Shown here: in pieces, positions 32,101-41,654 of the stretch
Layout: the number at the start of each line of letters is the position of its first letter
Numbering within the stretch: the stretch's first letter is position 1
Assembly: GCA_015501595.1 (NCBI GenBank)
Contig: JADNRX010000447.1
Location: forward strand, 1-42,285
Length of the DNA: 42,285 nt
From: Hymenopellis radicata
Taxonomy: Eukaryota; Basidiomycota; Agaricomycetes; Agaricales; Physalacriaceae
Direction of reading: 5' to 3'
The notes under the pieces: model-generated
Databases searched by the model: none
The model's input: only the letters and a program-made list of their open reading frames with translations
Told to the model about the DNA's origin: nothing
Position numbers and translations under genes: made by a program

Positions 32101-33761
32101 TGAGTGAATCCGGACAACGCATCCAATGAAGACATCACGGTAGCGCCCGATAATGCAGATAGAATGTCGGACTGCCGTGGAATAGGAAACTCATCAGATT
32201 CAGTAACCTTGTTGAGTCGTCGGTAGTCCACGCAGAATCTAGCTTTCCCGTTGCGATACACGATAACCACGGGAGCCCCCCAAGGACTGGATGATGGCTC
32301 GATCACATCCTGTTCGAACCACGCATCTAGCTGAGCGTCGATCACTGCTCTTTTCGCTGGAGACGCGTTATACATCGGCGCAGATATAGGGTTTTGATCT
32401 GGACTAGTCTTGATCTTAGCTTTCGTCTCAACGTGACCAAGACGACCATCGAATCCGAACGCGTCGATATTCCTTTCCAACATGGCCCAGACTTCCTCCT
32501 TCATACTCTCTGGAACCGATCCGATGTCAATGAGCTCCCTTAACTGAGCGGATGGGTATATCGTAGGATCGGGCACCTCTGCTGTCTTGGGGCCGTACGA
32601 CTCATCAACATCTTCCGCGTGGTCTTCTGGGGCTTGTCTGGGTGTCTCTGTAGGCTGACTCGTAGCGCTTTCTCGCGTCACATCATCCTCTTTGGCCCGC
32701 ATCTCTTCGACGAGTTTCTTCACCGCTTGACTACGCTCGCTTAACATGGCGAAAGATTCTGCATCTTTAGGAACGTCAAAATGGTCAGACGCTAGCGACA
32801 CTTCCGCTAATATCTCGTCCTTCTTCACGCGACGTGGGAATGCGGTAGGGTTCGAAATCGGTATACGTGGGTTGTGGGGATCCAGCAACACGTTCGGGAC
32901 GGCAAAGTAAGAATCATCCGCGGTAGCTAACAGTCCTCTCTGCACATAGTACGTCGCCTCCTTCTGAAGATTACCATAAACGTCTACCGTCTTGCAGGTA
33001 TACGGTTTTATTACATAGTCCGCCTTCGAGCGTACTACCGTTCCTTGATAATCAGCTTGGAGACGCTTGCGCCTGTTGGCGTTCTTGGACCGTCTATGAT
33101 TTTTAGCTTTGACGTATCCTGGCATTCCTTCTGTACTTCGGAATACGGCGCTCGCTTCTGCTACGGCTTCCACGGGAACTGCTGACACCTTTACACTGGT
33201 ACCCTTGAATCGAATTTTCGTCCCTTCTTCGATGTTCCTTTCGGTGATGACCTCGTAGTTCAAGTGGTAGTCTTCGCCTAACAGAATGGGAACGGTCATG
33301 TTGGGAACCAAGTAGGCTTCTACCTCCGTTTCAATGGTCTCGCCATCGTCCGCCTCGAATAATACGGGTAAGGTGACATAACCTTGAATCTCAGAAGAAC
33401 CTTTTTGCAGTTGTCGCACTCTCCATCTCTCGCCCTTTCGAATCGGCGGAGGGTGACTCAGCGACGCGTAACATTCCGTCGATATCAGAGATATGTTAGC
33501 GCACGAGTCATGTCGCAGGTCTATTTCCTTGTTCTTCAAATGGCCTAATCGTCCGCGGATAGATAAGACAGATACGTCCTTCGCAGATTCACCCTGTGGA
33601 GAACGGCGTCGCTTCCTTAGTCGTCGAGGTTTCTCTGAGGAGTACGGCAATTCGCTTGGAATTCCGGGCTCTGTTCCGCGATTCTCCTCTCTGGGTGGAT
33701 CCTTGCCTGACTTTTCCACGCCGAAGGCTTCGAAGTCGTCCTCTACTCCTAGTTCCTCCAT
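29129..33761 (-). CDS. pol: Pol: protease, reverse transcriptase, RNase H, integrase, chromodomain
   Basis: Residues from 33761: protease motif LRHDSCANISLIS with D85-S86-C87 where retropepsins normally have D-S/T-G. RT at about 480-700 with VDYRRLN, SLDALSGFTQ, MPFGLRNGPAIFQ and YIDD (609-612). RNase H from LYSDASDFALG (D758) through TDHAALQW. Integrase follows: HHCC zinc site (HESAMEHAH ... CRTCDVC), catalytic VSLDFIVDLP, ISDRDPRW and GQTEIVNR. The C-terminus (QYLVRWKHRGPQFDSW ... LREY) is a chromodomain that targets integration to chromatin. Two one-base A losses break the frame at about 30735 (GGQ/MNTH) and 30128 (VVDHS/KHASF). It is probably continuous with Gag as one polyprotein, as in many chromoviruses. 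All RT/RNase H/IN catalytic residues are present. Confidence 0.93.
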
Positions 33762-33839
33762 GACGTGGACGTCATCGCGAGGAAGAACAAGGAGGAAGCG
33801 AATCCTCTAACAAGTCGTCGTCCAACACTTCCTCGATCG

Positions 33840-36800
33840 TTACTCGGGGGACTTACTCTTCGCGGGGGCTGTCATAAGTGGTGTATTCTTTTCTTTACCC
33901 ACTAAGCCTAATCCTGAAGAAGCCCGTTCAAAATCCTGCGTCGCGTACTCCGCTGCCCTCTGTGCTATTAAGACCTGATATCCCGCGTCATAAGCTCGCT
34001 CTGGATCTTGAGAGTCGAACGTTTCGAGTGCCACACTGTGCGCTGAACGTTCCTGCGCTTTTTGCCTTCTCCTCTCCTGGTAGGTGTCGTATTCGGGCAT
34101 TCTGGATCCCAGTGGTATTGACTACCGCAACATTTACACGGTGAAGGAGGAGCCCTTCCTAGCTTCGTTTTGACGTCATCTCGCTTTGGAAAAGGGTAAC
34201 CACCCTTCGGCGGTTGACGTTTGAACTGCTTGAATACGGCGTACACGTCACGAAAGAATAGCGCCTTCTCCTGTGAATTCGATGGAGGATCCTGTGGACT
34301 TTGTCGAGTTACCCACTTCCGAATCTAAGGCTTCAGAATCTCTCTGTGACTTCGACGTCGTGGGCTTCCGCCTTCGATCCTAAACGCGGCATGCTCACTC
34401 CCAAGCTTTTCAATAGGGAATCAGTGAATCACTGGAAGGACGAGATGATGTCGGATGGGCTTCGTAGATCAATTTCTTCTCGTTGTCTGAGGCTCTCTTG
34501 TGAAGAGCCGTGAAGGTCCGAATACTATCAACCTGTAGGATCGACAACCACGGAATTGGAGCTGCTTTCAGGATCTGTTCGACTTCAACTATGCCGCCTT
34601 CCTCCACCGTCGTGAGCATTCTCGACCATATAGCTCTGCGGCTTAAGAAATCCGTCGGTTTTTTCCGATTCATAACCCTTTTGGCGGAAGGCTTGAACCT
34701 GGAACTCTGCTTGCATCTCTCGCTCCCACTTCTCGCCTAAGTAATTCGTCTTAATTTCACCCAGAAACGCGGTGACATGCGAACACATTTGGTCCTGCAC
34801 GAGCTTGGGTAGCACGATCCACCAACGATGAATTTCGGAGTTCTCCTCAAAACCCATCCATAACCAGTAACCGACTGCTTCTGGTAACCAGCCACCGCGC
34901 CCCGCCAGGTTAAGGCAATTGTGGAAATAATCGATTGCCTTCAGCTTGTCACCATTCCACTTTGGTATCTGATCGACCTTCAATTCCGCCTTTATCGTTG
35001 GTACATATCGACCATACGCGGGAGCACGGCGTTCGTATTCCTCCTCTTCGCCGTCGCTACCGTCATCCTCATCGTCATCATTCCCTCTGCGAGTGAATCT
35101 TCCTCCTGGTAGCCCTCGTCGACCTCTTCGTCCAGGCTCGCCATCTTGGCCATCACGACCATCTCTTCCGTCCTGGCCATTTTGTCCATCACGACCATCC
35201 TGGCCATCACGACCGTCTGTCCCATTACGACCGGCCTCGCCCTGTAAACCGCGATGTCCACGATGTCCCCTAGGACCCCTTGGTCCGATGACTGGGTACA
35301 AGCCTCTCGCACTATCTCCTCCATCAGAAGGAGGTCCTCCTCCCGGTCCACCACCGCCACCACCGCCACCGCCACCACCACCGCCCTCGCTTCCTCCTCC
35401 GCCACTGCCACTTCCTCCCGACATAGGACGTCCAGACGACGGGCGTGGTAAAGTAGGGGTGGATGCGGAAGACGAACTGATAGAGGAAGGAAGTCTCGAT
35501 GGGGCATGTCGCGGCGGAAGGTCGCTGTGCTGACGACTCGACTGCGTAGGGATCCCGGGTCAGGTTGGGCGTCAGTGGTAATGGTCTCGCCTGCAAAGCC
35601 CGGCGGCGACGCAGGTAAATCGGAACGACGGTGCTGTCCCTCAGGCGAGTATGAAGTAGAGATTGGAGAAAGAGGTGGCCTTGAGGATTGGAACGGCCTG
35701 ACGGGAGTAGGACTTTCGAATATATCTGCTGAAGTAGGAGTTTCCGGTATGGAGGGCAGAGGACCTCCCCTGGAGACAGGCACCCTTTCGTACGTTCCCA
35801 TGCTTTGTTGCAAGACGTACGTACCTTCTGAGTCGCTAAATACCTGCGATCGTTGAGTCCCTGTACCGAGCAGACGAGCTGTCCAAGCTCTGGAATTACT
35901 GGCCAGCGTTGAAGATACCCCGGCGGTCAGTGGTGTAGGCAACCGCACTGTGGGAGAAGAACGTCCCGAGTCTGGTGCAAATAGACGCTGAGCAGGCGAA
36001 GGCGTAGTTAAAGGCGGTCTGGGCGATAACGGCGATTCCCTGGGAGGTGGATCAGCAGTACCAACTTTGAAAAATTCTGAACCCGTCAAAAGAGAGGAAT
36101 CCTTGAACGGATCGCGTAATCTCTCCGAGGGCTTCATAAACGAAGTAATATCCATAGCTGAGCTTGACCTTGACTGGTTCTCTCCGTAACCAAAACGAGA
36201 GGTGCCGGTATCTTGAGCACTGCTATTTCCCGACGTGACTGATAACGCTCTTCGGCCTGGAAGAGGGAATGCTTTTTCTGCATCAGCTGGTAGTGGAAAG
36301 ACGGAATCGAGATTGACGAAGTTCCGTATTTTCTTCTGTTGCGCAGGGTTCAAGTTCTTCGCCAGTTCTGGCACGTGAACGTACATGTGGCGGATTCGCT
36401 CTTCGTCACTTTCCAAAGACGCCAGCGTGTCGTACACACCAGGATCCGTGGAAATGGGCGAAGATGGCTTTTGCCCTTCCTTGAACTGCGCCTCGTATTT
36501 ATCCAACGTTTTGAGACCAACTATCAGTCGACGTTGAAGCGTCTGCCAAGCTGTATACACGACCGCTAAGTCATGCGTGCCGCGCAGCATTCGTGCAAGT
36601 TTCCCGTGAGGATCCACCGCGTACGTATTCTCCCGACCTGGGATCAGACGACTGGCTCCTTGTAAAAAGAACTGTAGCTCCGCTACTACCTTCTGAATTT
36701 CAGTAAAACGTCCCGTTTGCAGGGCGTAACGATCCGGGACATCAGCTCCACGATCAACGATATGGGGGGGGTAGATGGTATATTGAATTAGGTCGGAAAC

Positions 36801-37271
36801 ATCCAAATAGGTAGATAACGCGTTGTCATCGTCCGACGCGGTACCGGGACCCTCCCGAAATTCCTTCATTAATTTTCCCATGGCTGATTCCCCGTACGCA
36901 TCGCCGCGTTCCCACTCCGTGGGGGCAGCTGAACCGCTCGCCTGGGAATGTTGCAGGGATGACATGTGAGGCGGCGGGTCCCGCCAGGATCCATCCCGCG
37001 AGGACATGCTTGACGACGTCGAAATATCCTGGAACGATGGCTGAGCTGCAGCGAAGGAAAGACGAGTGCTGATACGACGTCGGTACGGGGTAGGGGGATT
37101 TTGCACGTAGAGGAAAGGTTGACCGGTAGAATCTTGTTCGGCGTACAGCACGATTCCAGAAGGCAGAGTATAAGTCTGAGAAGGAGAAATGCGGTTAGTA
37201 TTGTCAGATTCCAGATTGATACCTTGTTCAGGAATAGCTATGTCGGAACGCTTTCCCAATGTGTCCACCAA
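33840..37271 (-). CDS. gag: Gag with glycine tract, collagen-like domain and zinc knuckle
   Basis: Structural protein, about 1,140 codons if the frame is followed from the LTR edge; the first ATG is at 37007. Order: about 600 residues of Ser/Pro-rich sequence with a helical middle (DRYALQTGRFTEIQKV... to KTLDKYEAQF). Then a poly-Gly stretch at about 35420-35335, about 21 Gly-X-Y triplets (35290-35095, starting GPRGPRGHRGHRG), an acidic patch, a capsid-like block (IPKWNGDKLKAIDYFHN ... YLGEKWEREMQAEFQ), and a CX2CX4HX4C knuckle (CKCCGSQYHWDPEC). Frame breaks near 35555 (C run), 34667 (A6, one extra A), 34412 (TT) and 34100 (G) separate these parts in the assembly. The real start codon is uncertain. 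Confidence 0.85.
37254..37271 (-). other. candidate primer-binding site
   Basis: On the minus strand the LTR end CTCTTACA is followed, after one T, by TGGTGGACACATTGGG. A TGG start next to the 5' LTR is the usual primer-binding site form (complement of a tRNA 3' CCA). I cannot say which tRNA matches. Confidence 0.5.
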
Positions 37272-37522
37272 TGTAAGAGTTGTTTCTTACGGGTCCGCGT
37301 AGCGATCCGGAAGGGCAACGAGTACTTGGTGTAGATGTCGAATGGAAAGAAGAATCGTAATCCTCTTGAACCGTCGGCGGGAGCGGCGCACGTTTGCGAC
37401 CAGTGCTCAGCGACACGAGAGTAAAAGATAAGATTGATTGATTTGTTTACATGAGTTTGGCTATTACATCTACTCTACTGGCGAAGCCCGCGGATTGTAA
37501 TACGACTTGTAATGTTACATAT

Positions 37523-37924
37523 AAAGCGCTTCTTCGTTACTGCAGAGAAACGGCGGTAACGCCTTCTTTCCCTGCCAAAATAATCGCTTTTGACGGCTGG
37601 GGACGTGGCGGGGATGAGGCAAGCGTTTCTACGTCTCAATCGGGCAACTTTCATCCCGATCGGGTAATAACTTCCTTTCTCGTCAACGCCCACTCTGCTC
37701 ACTCGCGTCGAGTGTGCACACTCGGGCGTGACAGAAGCCTCTCCGAGTGAGCAGATCTGCTGACACGACTTGCAAACACGGTCATCTCCAACTTGTATCT
37801 TGTCATCGCTGGCACAGTTCATGCAACGCGACTGCTTCCAGCTCTGTTGAGCGCGGTAATGCTTGTTTGGCATGAGCTCTCGACGAGTTCTTAGTATACG
37901 GACATTTTTACAACTCATGGCCAT
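37523..37924 (-). CDS. small Cys-rich ORF in LTR unit 1 (hypothetical)
   Basis: Begins MAMSCKNVRILRTRRELM at 37924 and stays open through the unit and into the flanking LTR to 37475 (149 codons in all). It has CMNC and CKSC about 15 residues apart, then CQQIC, which looks like a zinc-ribbon or treble-clef metal site. Basic residues are abundant. It lies upstream of and in the same orientation as gag, inside the LTR transcription-control region. It could be a captured host exon. Function unknown; coding status unproven. Confidence 0.35.
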
Positions 37925-38278
37925 CTTCGCAATTTATTTTCTGTATGCTCGCGGGAACACGTAGTCACTGCGAATGCGGAAATTTACATGACCGCCGTGC
38001 GCGCGTACTACATTGAAGGTCCGGAGGCAGTCGCCTATCGGCTAATCGCATGGACCACTAGATAGAGAATCACGGTGTAGATTACTGAGTACTGACAATA
38101 AGAAATAAAATGCCCGTGGTCCACAAACTTGCCCTGAGTTCATTGTGTGGATTTCAGTACTACCATTTGTAGCACACAAAGGCGGGCCCGTCATATTAGC
38201 ATGGAAACGTTTCTACCTGCAAGACGAAGTGTTACTACCCCCGTCACTGCACCAAGCGGTAACGCACACATATGAACT
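37523..38278. repeat. LTR-internal unit 1 (756 bp)
   Basis: Starts AAAGCGCTTCTTCG and ends CACATATGAACT, flanked by ACATAT (37517-37522 and 38279-38284). It differs from unit 2 by a few one- or two-base indels. Contains a 16-bp perfect palindrome CGAGTGTGCACACTCG (37709-37724) and a minus-strand ORF. Confidence 0.9.
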
Positions 38279-38684
38279 ACATATAAAGCGCTTCTTCGTT
38301 ACTGCAGAAACGGCGGTAACGCCTTCTTTCCCTGCCAAAATAATCGCTTTTGACGGCTGGGGACGTGGCGGGGATGAGGCAAGCGTTTCTACGTCTCAAT
38401 CGGGCAACTTTCATCCCGATCGGGTAATAACTTCCTTTCTCGTCAACGCCCACTCTGCTCACTCGCGTCGAGTGTGCACACTCGGGCGTGACAGAAGCCT
38501 CTCCGAGTGAGCAGATCTGCTGACACGACTTGCAAACACGGTCATCTCCAACTTGTATCTTGTCATCGCTGGCACAGTTCATGCAACGCGACTGCTTCCA
38601 GCTCTGTTGAGCGCGGTAATGCTTGTTTGGCATGAGCTCTCGACGAGTTCTTAGTATACGGACATTTTTACAACTCATGGCCAT
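38277..38684 (-). CDS. small Cys-rich ORF in LTR unit 2 (hypothetical)
   Basis: Duplicate of the ORF in unit 1: 135 codons from 38684, identical through the CMNC/CKSC/CQQIC region. It ends ...FCSNEEALYM at 38277 because unit 2 lacks two bases (GA) after CTGCAG. That both copies keep the frame open is expected from their near-identity, so it is not independent evidence of coding. Confidence 0.35.
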   Translation of the reverse strand: MAMSCKNVRILRTRRELMPNKHYRAQQSWKQSRCMNCASDDKIQVGDDRVCKSCQQICSLGEASVTPECAHSTRVSRVGVDEKGSYYPIGMKVARLRRRNACLIPATSPAVKSDYFGRERRRYRRFCSNEEALYM

Positions 38685-39038
38685 CTTCGCAATTTATTTT
38701 CTGTATGCTCGCGGGAACACGTAGTCACTGCGAATGCGGAAATTTACATGACCGCCGTGCGCGCGTACTACATTGAAGGTCCGGAGGCAGTCGCCTATCG
38801 GCTAATCGCATGGACCACTAGATAGAGAATCACGGTGTAGATTACTGAGTACTGACAATAAGAAATAAAATGCCCGTGGTCCACAAACTTGCCCTGAGTT
38901 CATTGTGTGGATTTCAGTACTACCATTTGTAGCACACAAGGCGGGCCCGTCATATTAGCATGGAAACGTTTCTACCTGCAAGAACGAAGTGTTACTACCC
39001 CCGTCACTGCACCAAGCGGTAACGCACACATATGAACT
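38285..39038. repeat. LTR-internal unit 2 (754 bp)
   Basis: Direct tandem copy of unit 1, flanked by ACATAT (38279-38284 and 39039-39044). Indels versus unit 1: GA missing after CTGCAG, one A fewer in CACAAGGCGGG, one A more in GCAAGAACG. Confidence 0.9.
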
Positions 39039-39072
39039 ACATATTGAAGAAAGAAAGAACTCTTACACTAAC

Positions 39073-39864
39073 CTGTTAATCCCCCAACTTTCCTAATGGC
39101 AAGTCCACCCACCACTTTTGGAGTGTAAGCCCCATGTAGGGCACAACCCGAAGCGGCGACTAGCGGATAGCTAACAGCGGTGATAAGAGTGCTAGAATCG
39201 CGTCAGCTGAGAAGGGATACATGAAAGCGAACGGCAAAGGACTGACCTACATAGTGACAACAACTGCAACATTTTCGAGCGTATTTTGGTGCGCACGCTG
39301 AGCGCAGTTTAACACGTAAGCGTCGCGAGATGCTTCGGCCTACTGTGTAATTCATTGAGCCCATGTTTCTGACCGATTCACCAGGACGGATGGTAGGGTA
39401 TCTTTTGGCAATCGTTCGGTACTGATCATCTGGGACATAAGCAAAACATTGGCGGAGACCAAGGACAGGCGACCCATGTTATCCTGAAGACCAAGTGAGC
39501 GTGGCGCGGCGATGATGTGAAAGCGCAATTACCCATCGGGGACAACTATGGTAGTTGGCACTTTTTGTGAGTTTGCGTCTTGGGGAGTCGACCCGCCCTT
39601 TAAAATCCAGAATACTCGCGTCGCATCCCTCTATCAAGGTTCTTGATAAGGCTTACAAGAGGCTCTGTATCTGTTGTTCATCAACCGTACAGCCGTTCTG
39701 CCGTCAGGGTGACAAGGCTGTGAGGGTAGTATAAGTATCTGAGGTTCGCACAGAGTACTGATTAGCGCGCAAATGCATGGCAACATACAATGCAGAAGAA
39801 ACACCTTATAGACATATTGACAGCTAGATCCACAATAAAATAATTGATACATTAGGGCGACGCA
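39073..39864. other. intergenic, no gene seen
   Basis: Right flank of the retrotransposon. A minus-strand stretch at about 39090-39140 could be read as a short remnant (MGLTLQKWW...), but nothing supports a gene. Contains the 3' flank of the glycosyltransferase. Confidence 0.4.
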
Positions 39865-41654
39865 TTACCACCACTGCACGTGGGTTAGCGCAAGTAATCG
39901 TTCGAGACGGACAACACGTACTGGCTGACACTCTCCTCCATCCCACCTCCAGATGTTTTTGGCATCACCAATGACCATCTTCGCGAGGTGCATCCGGCTC
40001 CCGTTCTCGACATTCTCTATCCACCATTTGACCATCCAATGTCGCAACACATGTACTGTACACACGTAATACGTCCAATCGTAACTGTTAATTACACGCG
40101 AGATTCAGGTAGATGTCATTCATCTCGAACTGGCGTCGCAAATCGTAAGGCATAAGGAAGACTCTGAAGAGAAGCACTCTTTGTCTGTAGATGGGCGGAA
40201 CGAGAGAGGAGGCATGTGTGCAGGAGAGAGGCTGACATCCTGAGGATATAATGGATGCGATGTGGGTAACGGAGTAGATAATGGTGCAGTCGAAAGGCGC
40301 CCGGTTTGCGCAGGTGCACGGGAAGGAAGGGATCCGGGCGAAACGCGACAATTCCGTTCCAGCAACTAAACACGGGTGCGGGCTCGTCTGCCATGACAGC
40401 CTGCATACCAGCGTCCTCGAGAAAGTACGGCCATAGAGACGACACTAGTCGTCCTAATCTATCTCGGACAACCCACGAGTCGTACATTCTGTAAAATAAG
40501 GTCAAGACATTGTCAAGGGGCCAAGAAGGCTTACCCCCAATACGAGAGATCGATCCCGCAGGCCATGTCGAACTTGCCGTCTTCGGTCTTGAGGAGTTCG
40601 AGGATTGACTCTGCCTCGATGAAAATGTCGTTACTGAAAATGGCGCGATCATAGCCTTTTTCCACTAATGGCTCCATCACTTTGTTGCGTACGTCTGCGA
40701 GAAATTGTATCCGCGGAGTAGCCGTGTCCATGCTAGGGGCCGGGGTATAGATGTATCGCGAATAAGAATGCGGTTCTTGACCTTGAGCGCGTTTAATCGT
40801 TTCTCGAGCTGTTGCAACAGAGACGGAGTGTTGTCGCCGCTGTTGGACTCGACAATAGAAACAAACACGTTATCCTGTCGTGTGACGTTAGATACAGCGA
40901 GTACATTGTGGTAGACAGGGCACCGTTCCCAGATACTTGATGAGTTTGATCATCTCATCGCTCCAGTATGGAATGACCTTTTGATTGTTGTAAAACATAG
41001 CCCCGATAAAGACCTTCTCTGGACAACTGAATTAGACACGCCTTGATGAGACCATGATTTGCTCACCTCCGTTGCCGTGTCCCTCGGGCTTGGGGGATTT
41101 AAGCGCGGCCAAAATGTCGGGTCGATAACGAATGTCCGCAGGTTGTTCATACGTAGAAAGCATGAACAGTCCACAGAAGGAAAGTGATAGATACACGAGG
41201 AGCGTGATATGCCATCTGTATTGGTGGTATCCACGTCGCGAGGACCTCCCACGGACGCGGTTCTGTTCTGGGTCCAAGTTAATGGCCTCGTATTCCGGTC
41301 CTGCTCTCTTCCTCCCCCAAATGCTCTGTACTACCGCAGCTGCGATGGTCCAAGCCGCCATTGCGAATCCCCACGTGGGTATTGACACCATAAAGAAGAC
41401 CAACGAGTCCGACCAGCTGGCCATGCTGGAGACCACGATCCCAAGCCCACTGTTGCCAACCAGTACAGGTATACCTGGTTATATATGAAACGAAAAGGAC
41501 AGCGGGGACAGCGAATGGAGATATCTGCCGCAGCGACGAGTACGCTGTCTGAAATGCCCATGTCAGTCGCATTACAGGTTGTGCAGCGCACAAGTTTGCC
41601 AGTCGAGGAACGGCCAGGTTGACGGTTTGGATGAAGAGTACTGCCAAGGCCCAT
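39865..41654 (-). CDS. CAP59/CMT1-like alpha-1,3-mannosyltransferase
   Basis: Type II membrane glycosyltransferase of the CAP59_mtransfer family, known from cryptococcal capsule synthesis and widespread in Agaricomycetes as a Golgi enzyme. The N-terminal half has hydrophobic segments (SLVFFMVSIPTWGFAMAAWTIAAAVV; ITLLVYLSLSFCGLFML). Family blocks follow: EKVFIGAMFYNNQ, NVFVSIVESNSGDNTPSLL, KNRILIRDTS, FLADVRNKVMEPL, YDRAIFSNDIFIEAESILELL, DMACGIDLSYWG, YDSWVVRDRLGRLVSSLWPYF, PVFSCWNGIVAFRPDPF, CFSSES, YDLRRQF, and a W-rich end (MHLAKMVIGDAKNIWRWDGGEC). Three introns are seen near 41065, 40906 and 40546-40502. One-base losses occur in C or T runs near 40735, 40325 and 40155, and about two bases near 40095. 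The exact start and first exon are uncertain. Confidence 0.85.

Larger units (their letters stand above)
21000..39067 (-). mobile_element. complete Ty3/Gypsy chromovirus with an extra ORF, carrying nested insertions
   Basis: Both ends are LTRs starting TGTAAGAG and ending CTCTTACA, and the whole is flanked by CTAAC on both sides (20995-20999, 39068-39072). Coding is on the minus strand: Gag (37271-33840), Pol (33761-29129; protease, RT, RNase H, integrase, chromodomain), then ORF3 (28917-21293, split). A polypurine tract abuts the left LTR and a primer-binding site candidate abuts the right LTR. After subtracting the 4.66-kb insert in ORF3 and 1.5 kb in the 5' LTR, the native length is about 11.9 kb, long for a fungal Gypsy element. 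The shared LTR sequence differs at one base, so insertion is recent. Domain order protease-RT-RNase H-integrase defines Ty3/Gypsy; the chromodomain places it in the chromoviruses. Confidence 0.95.
37272..39067 (-). repeat. 5' LTR (1,796 bp, expanded by tandem insert)
   Basis: Outer parts 37272-37522 and 39045-39067 match the 274-bp left LTR with one mismatch. Between them, at ACATAT, sit two tandem copies of a roughly 755-bp unit, each ending in ACATAT. LTRs are identical at integration, so either this LTR gained the insert or the left one lost it later. Confidence 0.92.

Noticed and set aside
35093..35533. 146-codon plus-strand proline-rich ORF
   Set aside because: Antisense image of the glycine and collagen-like repeat in gag.
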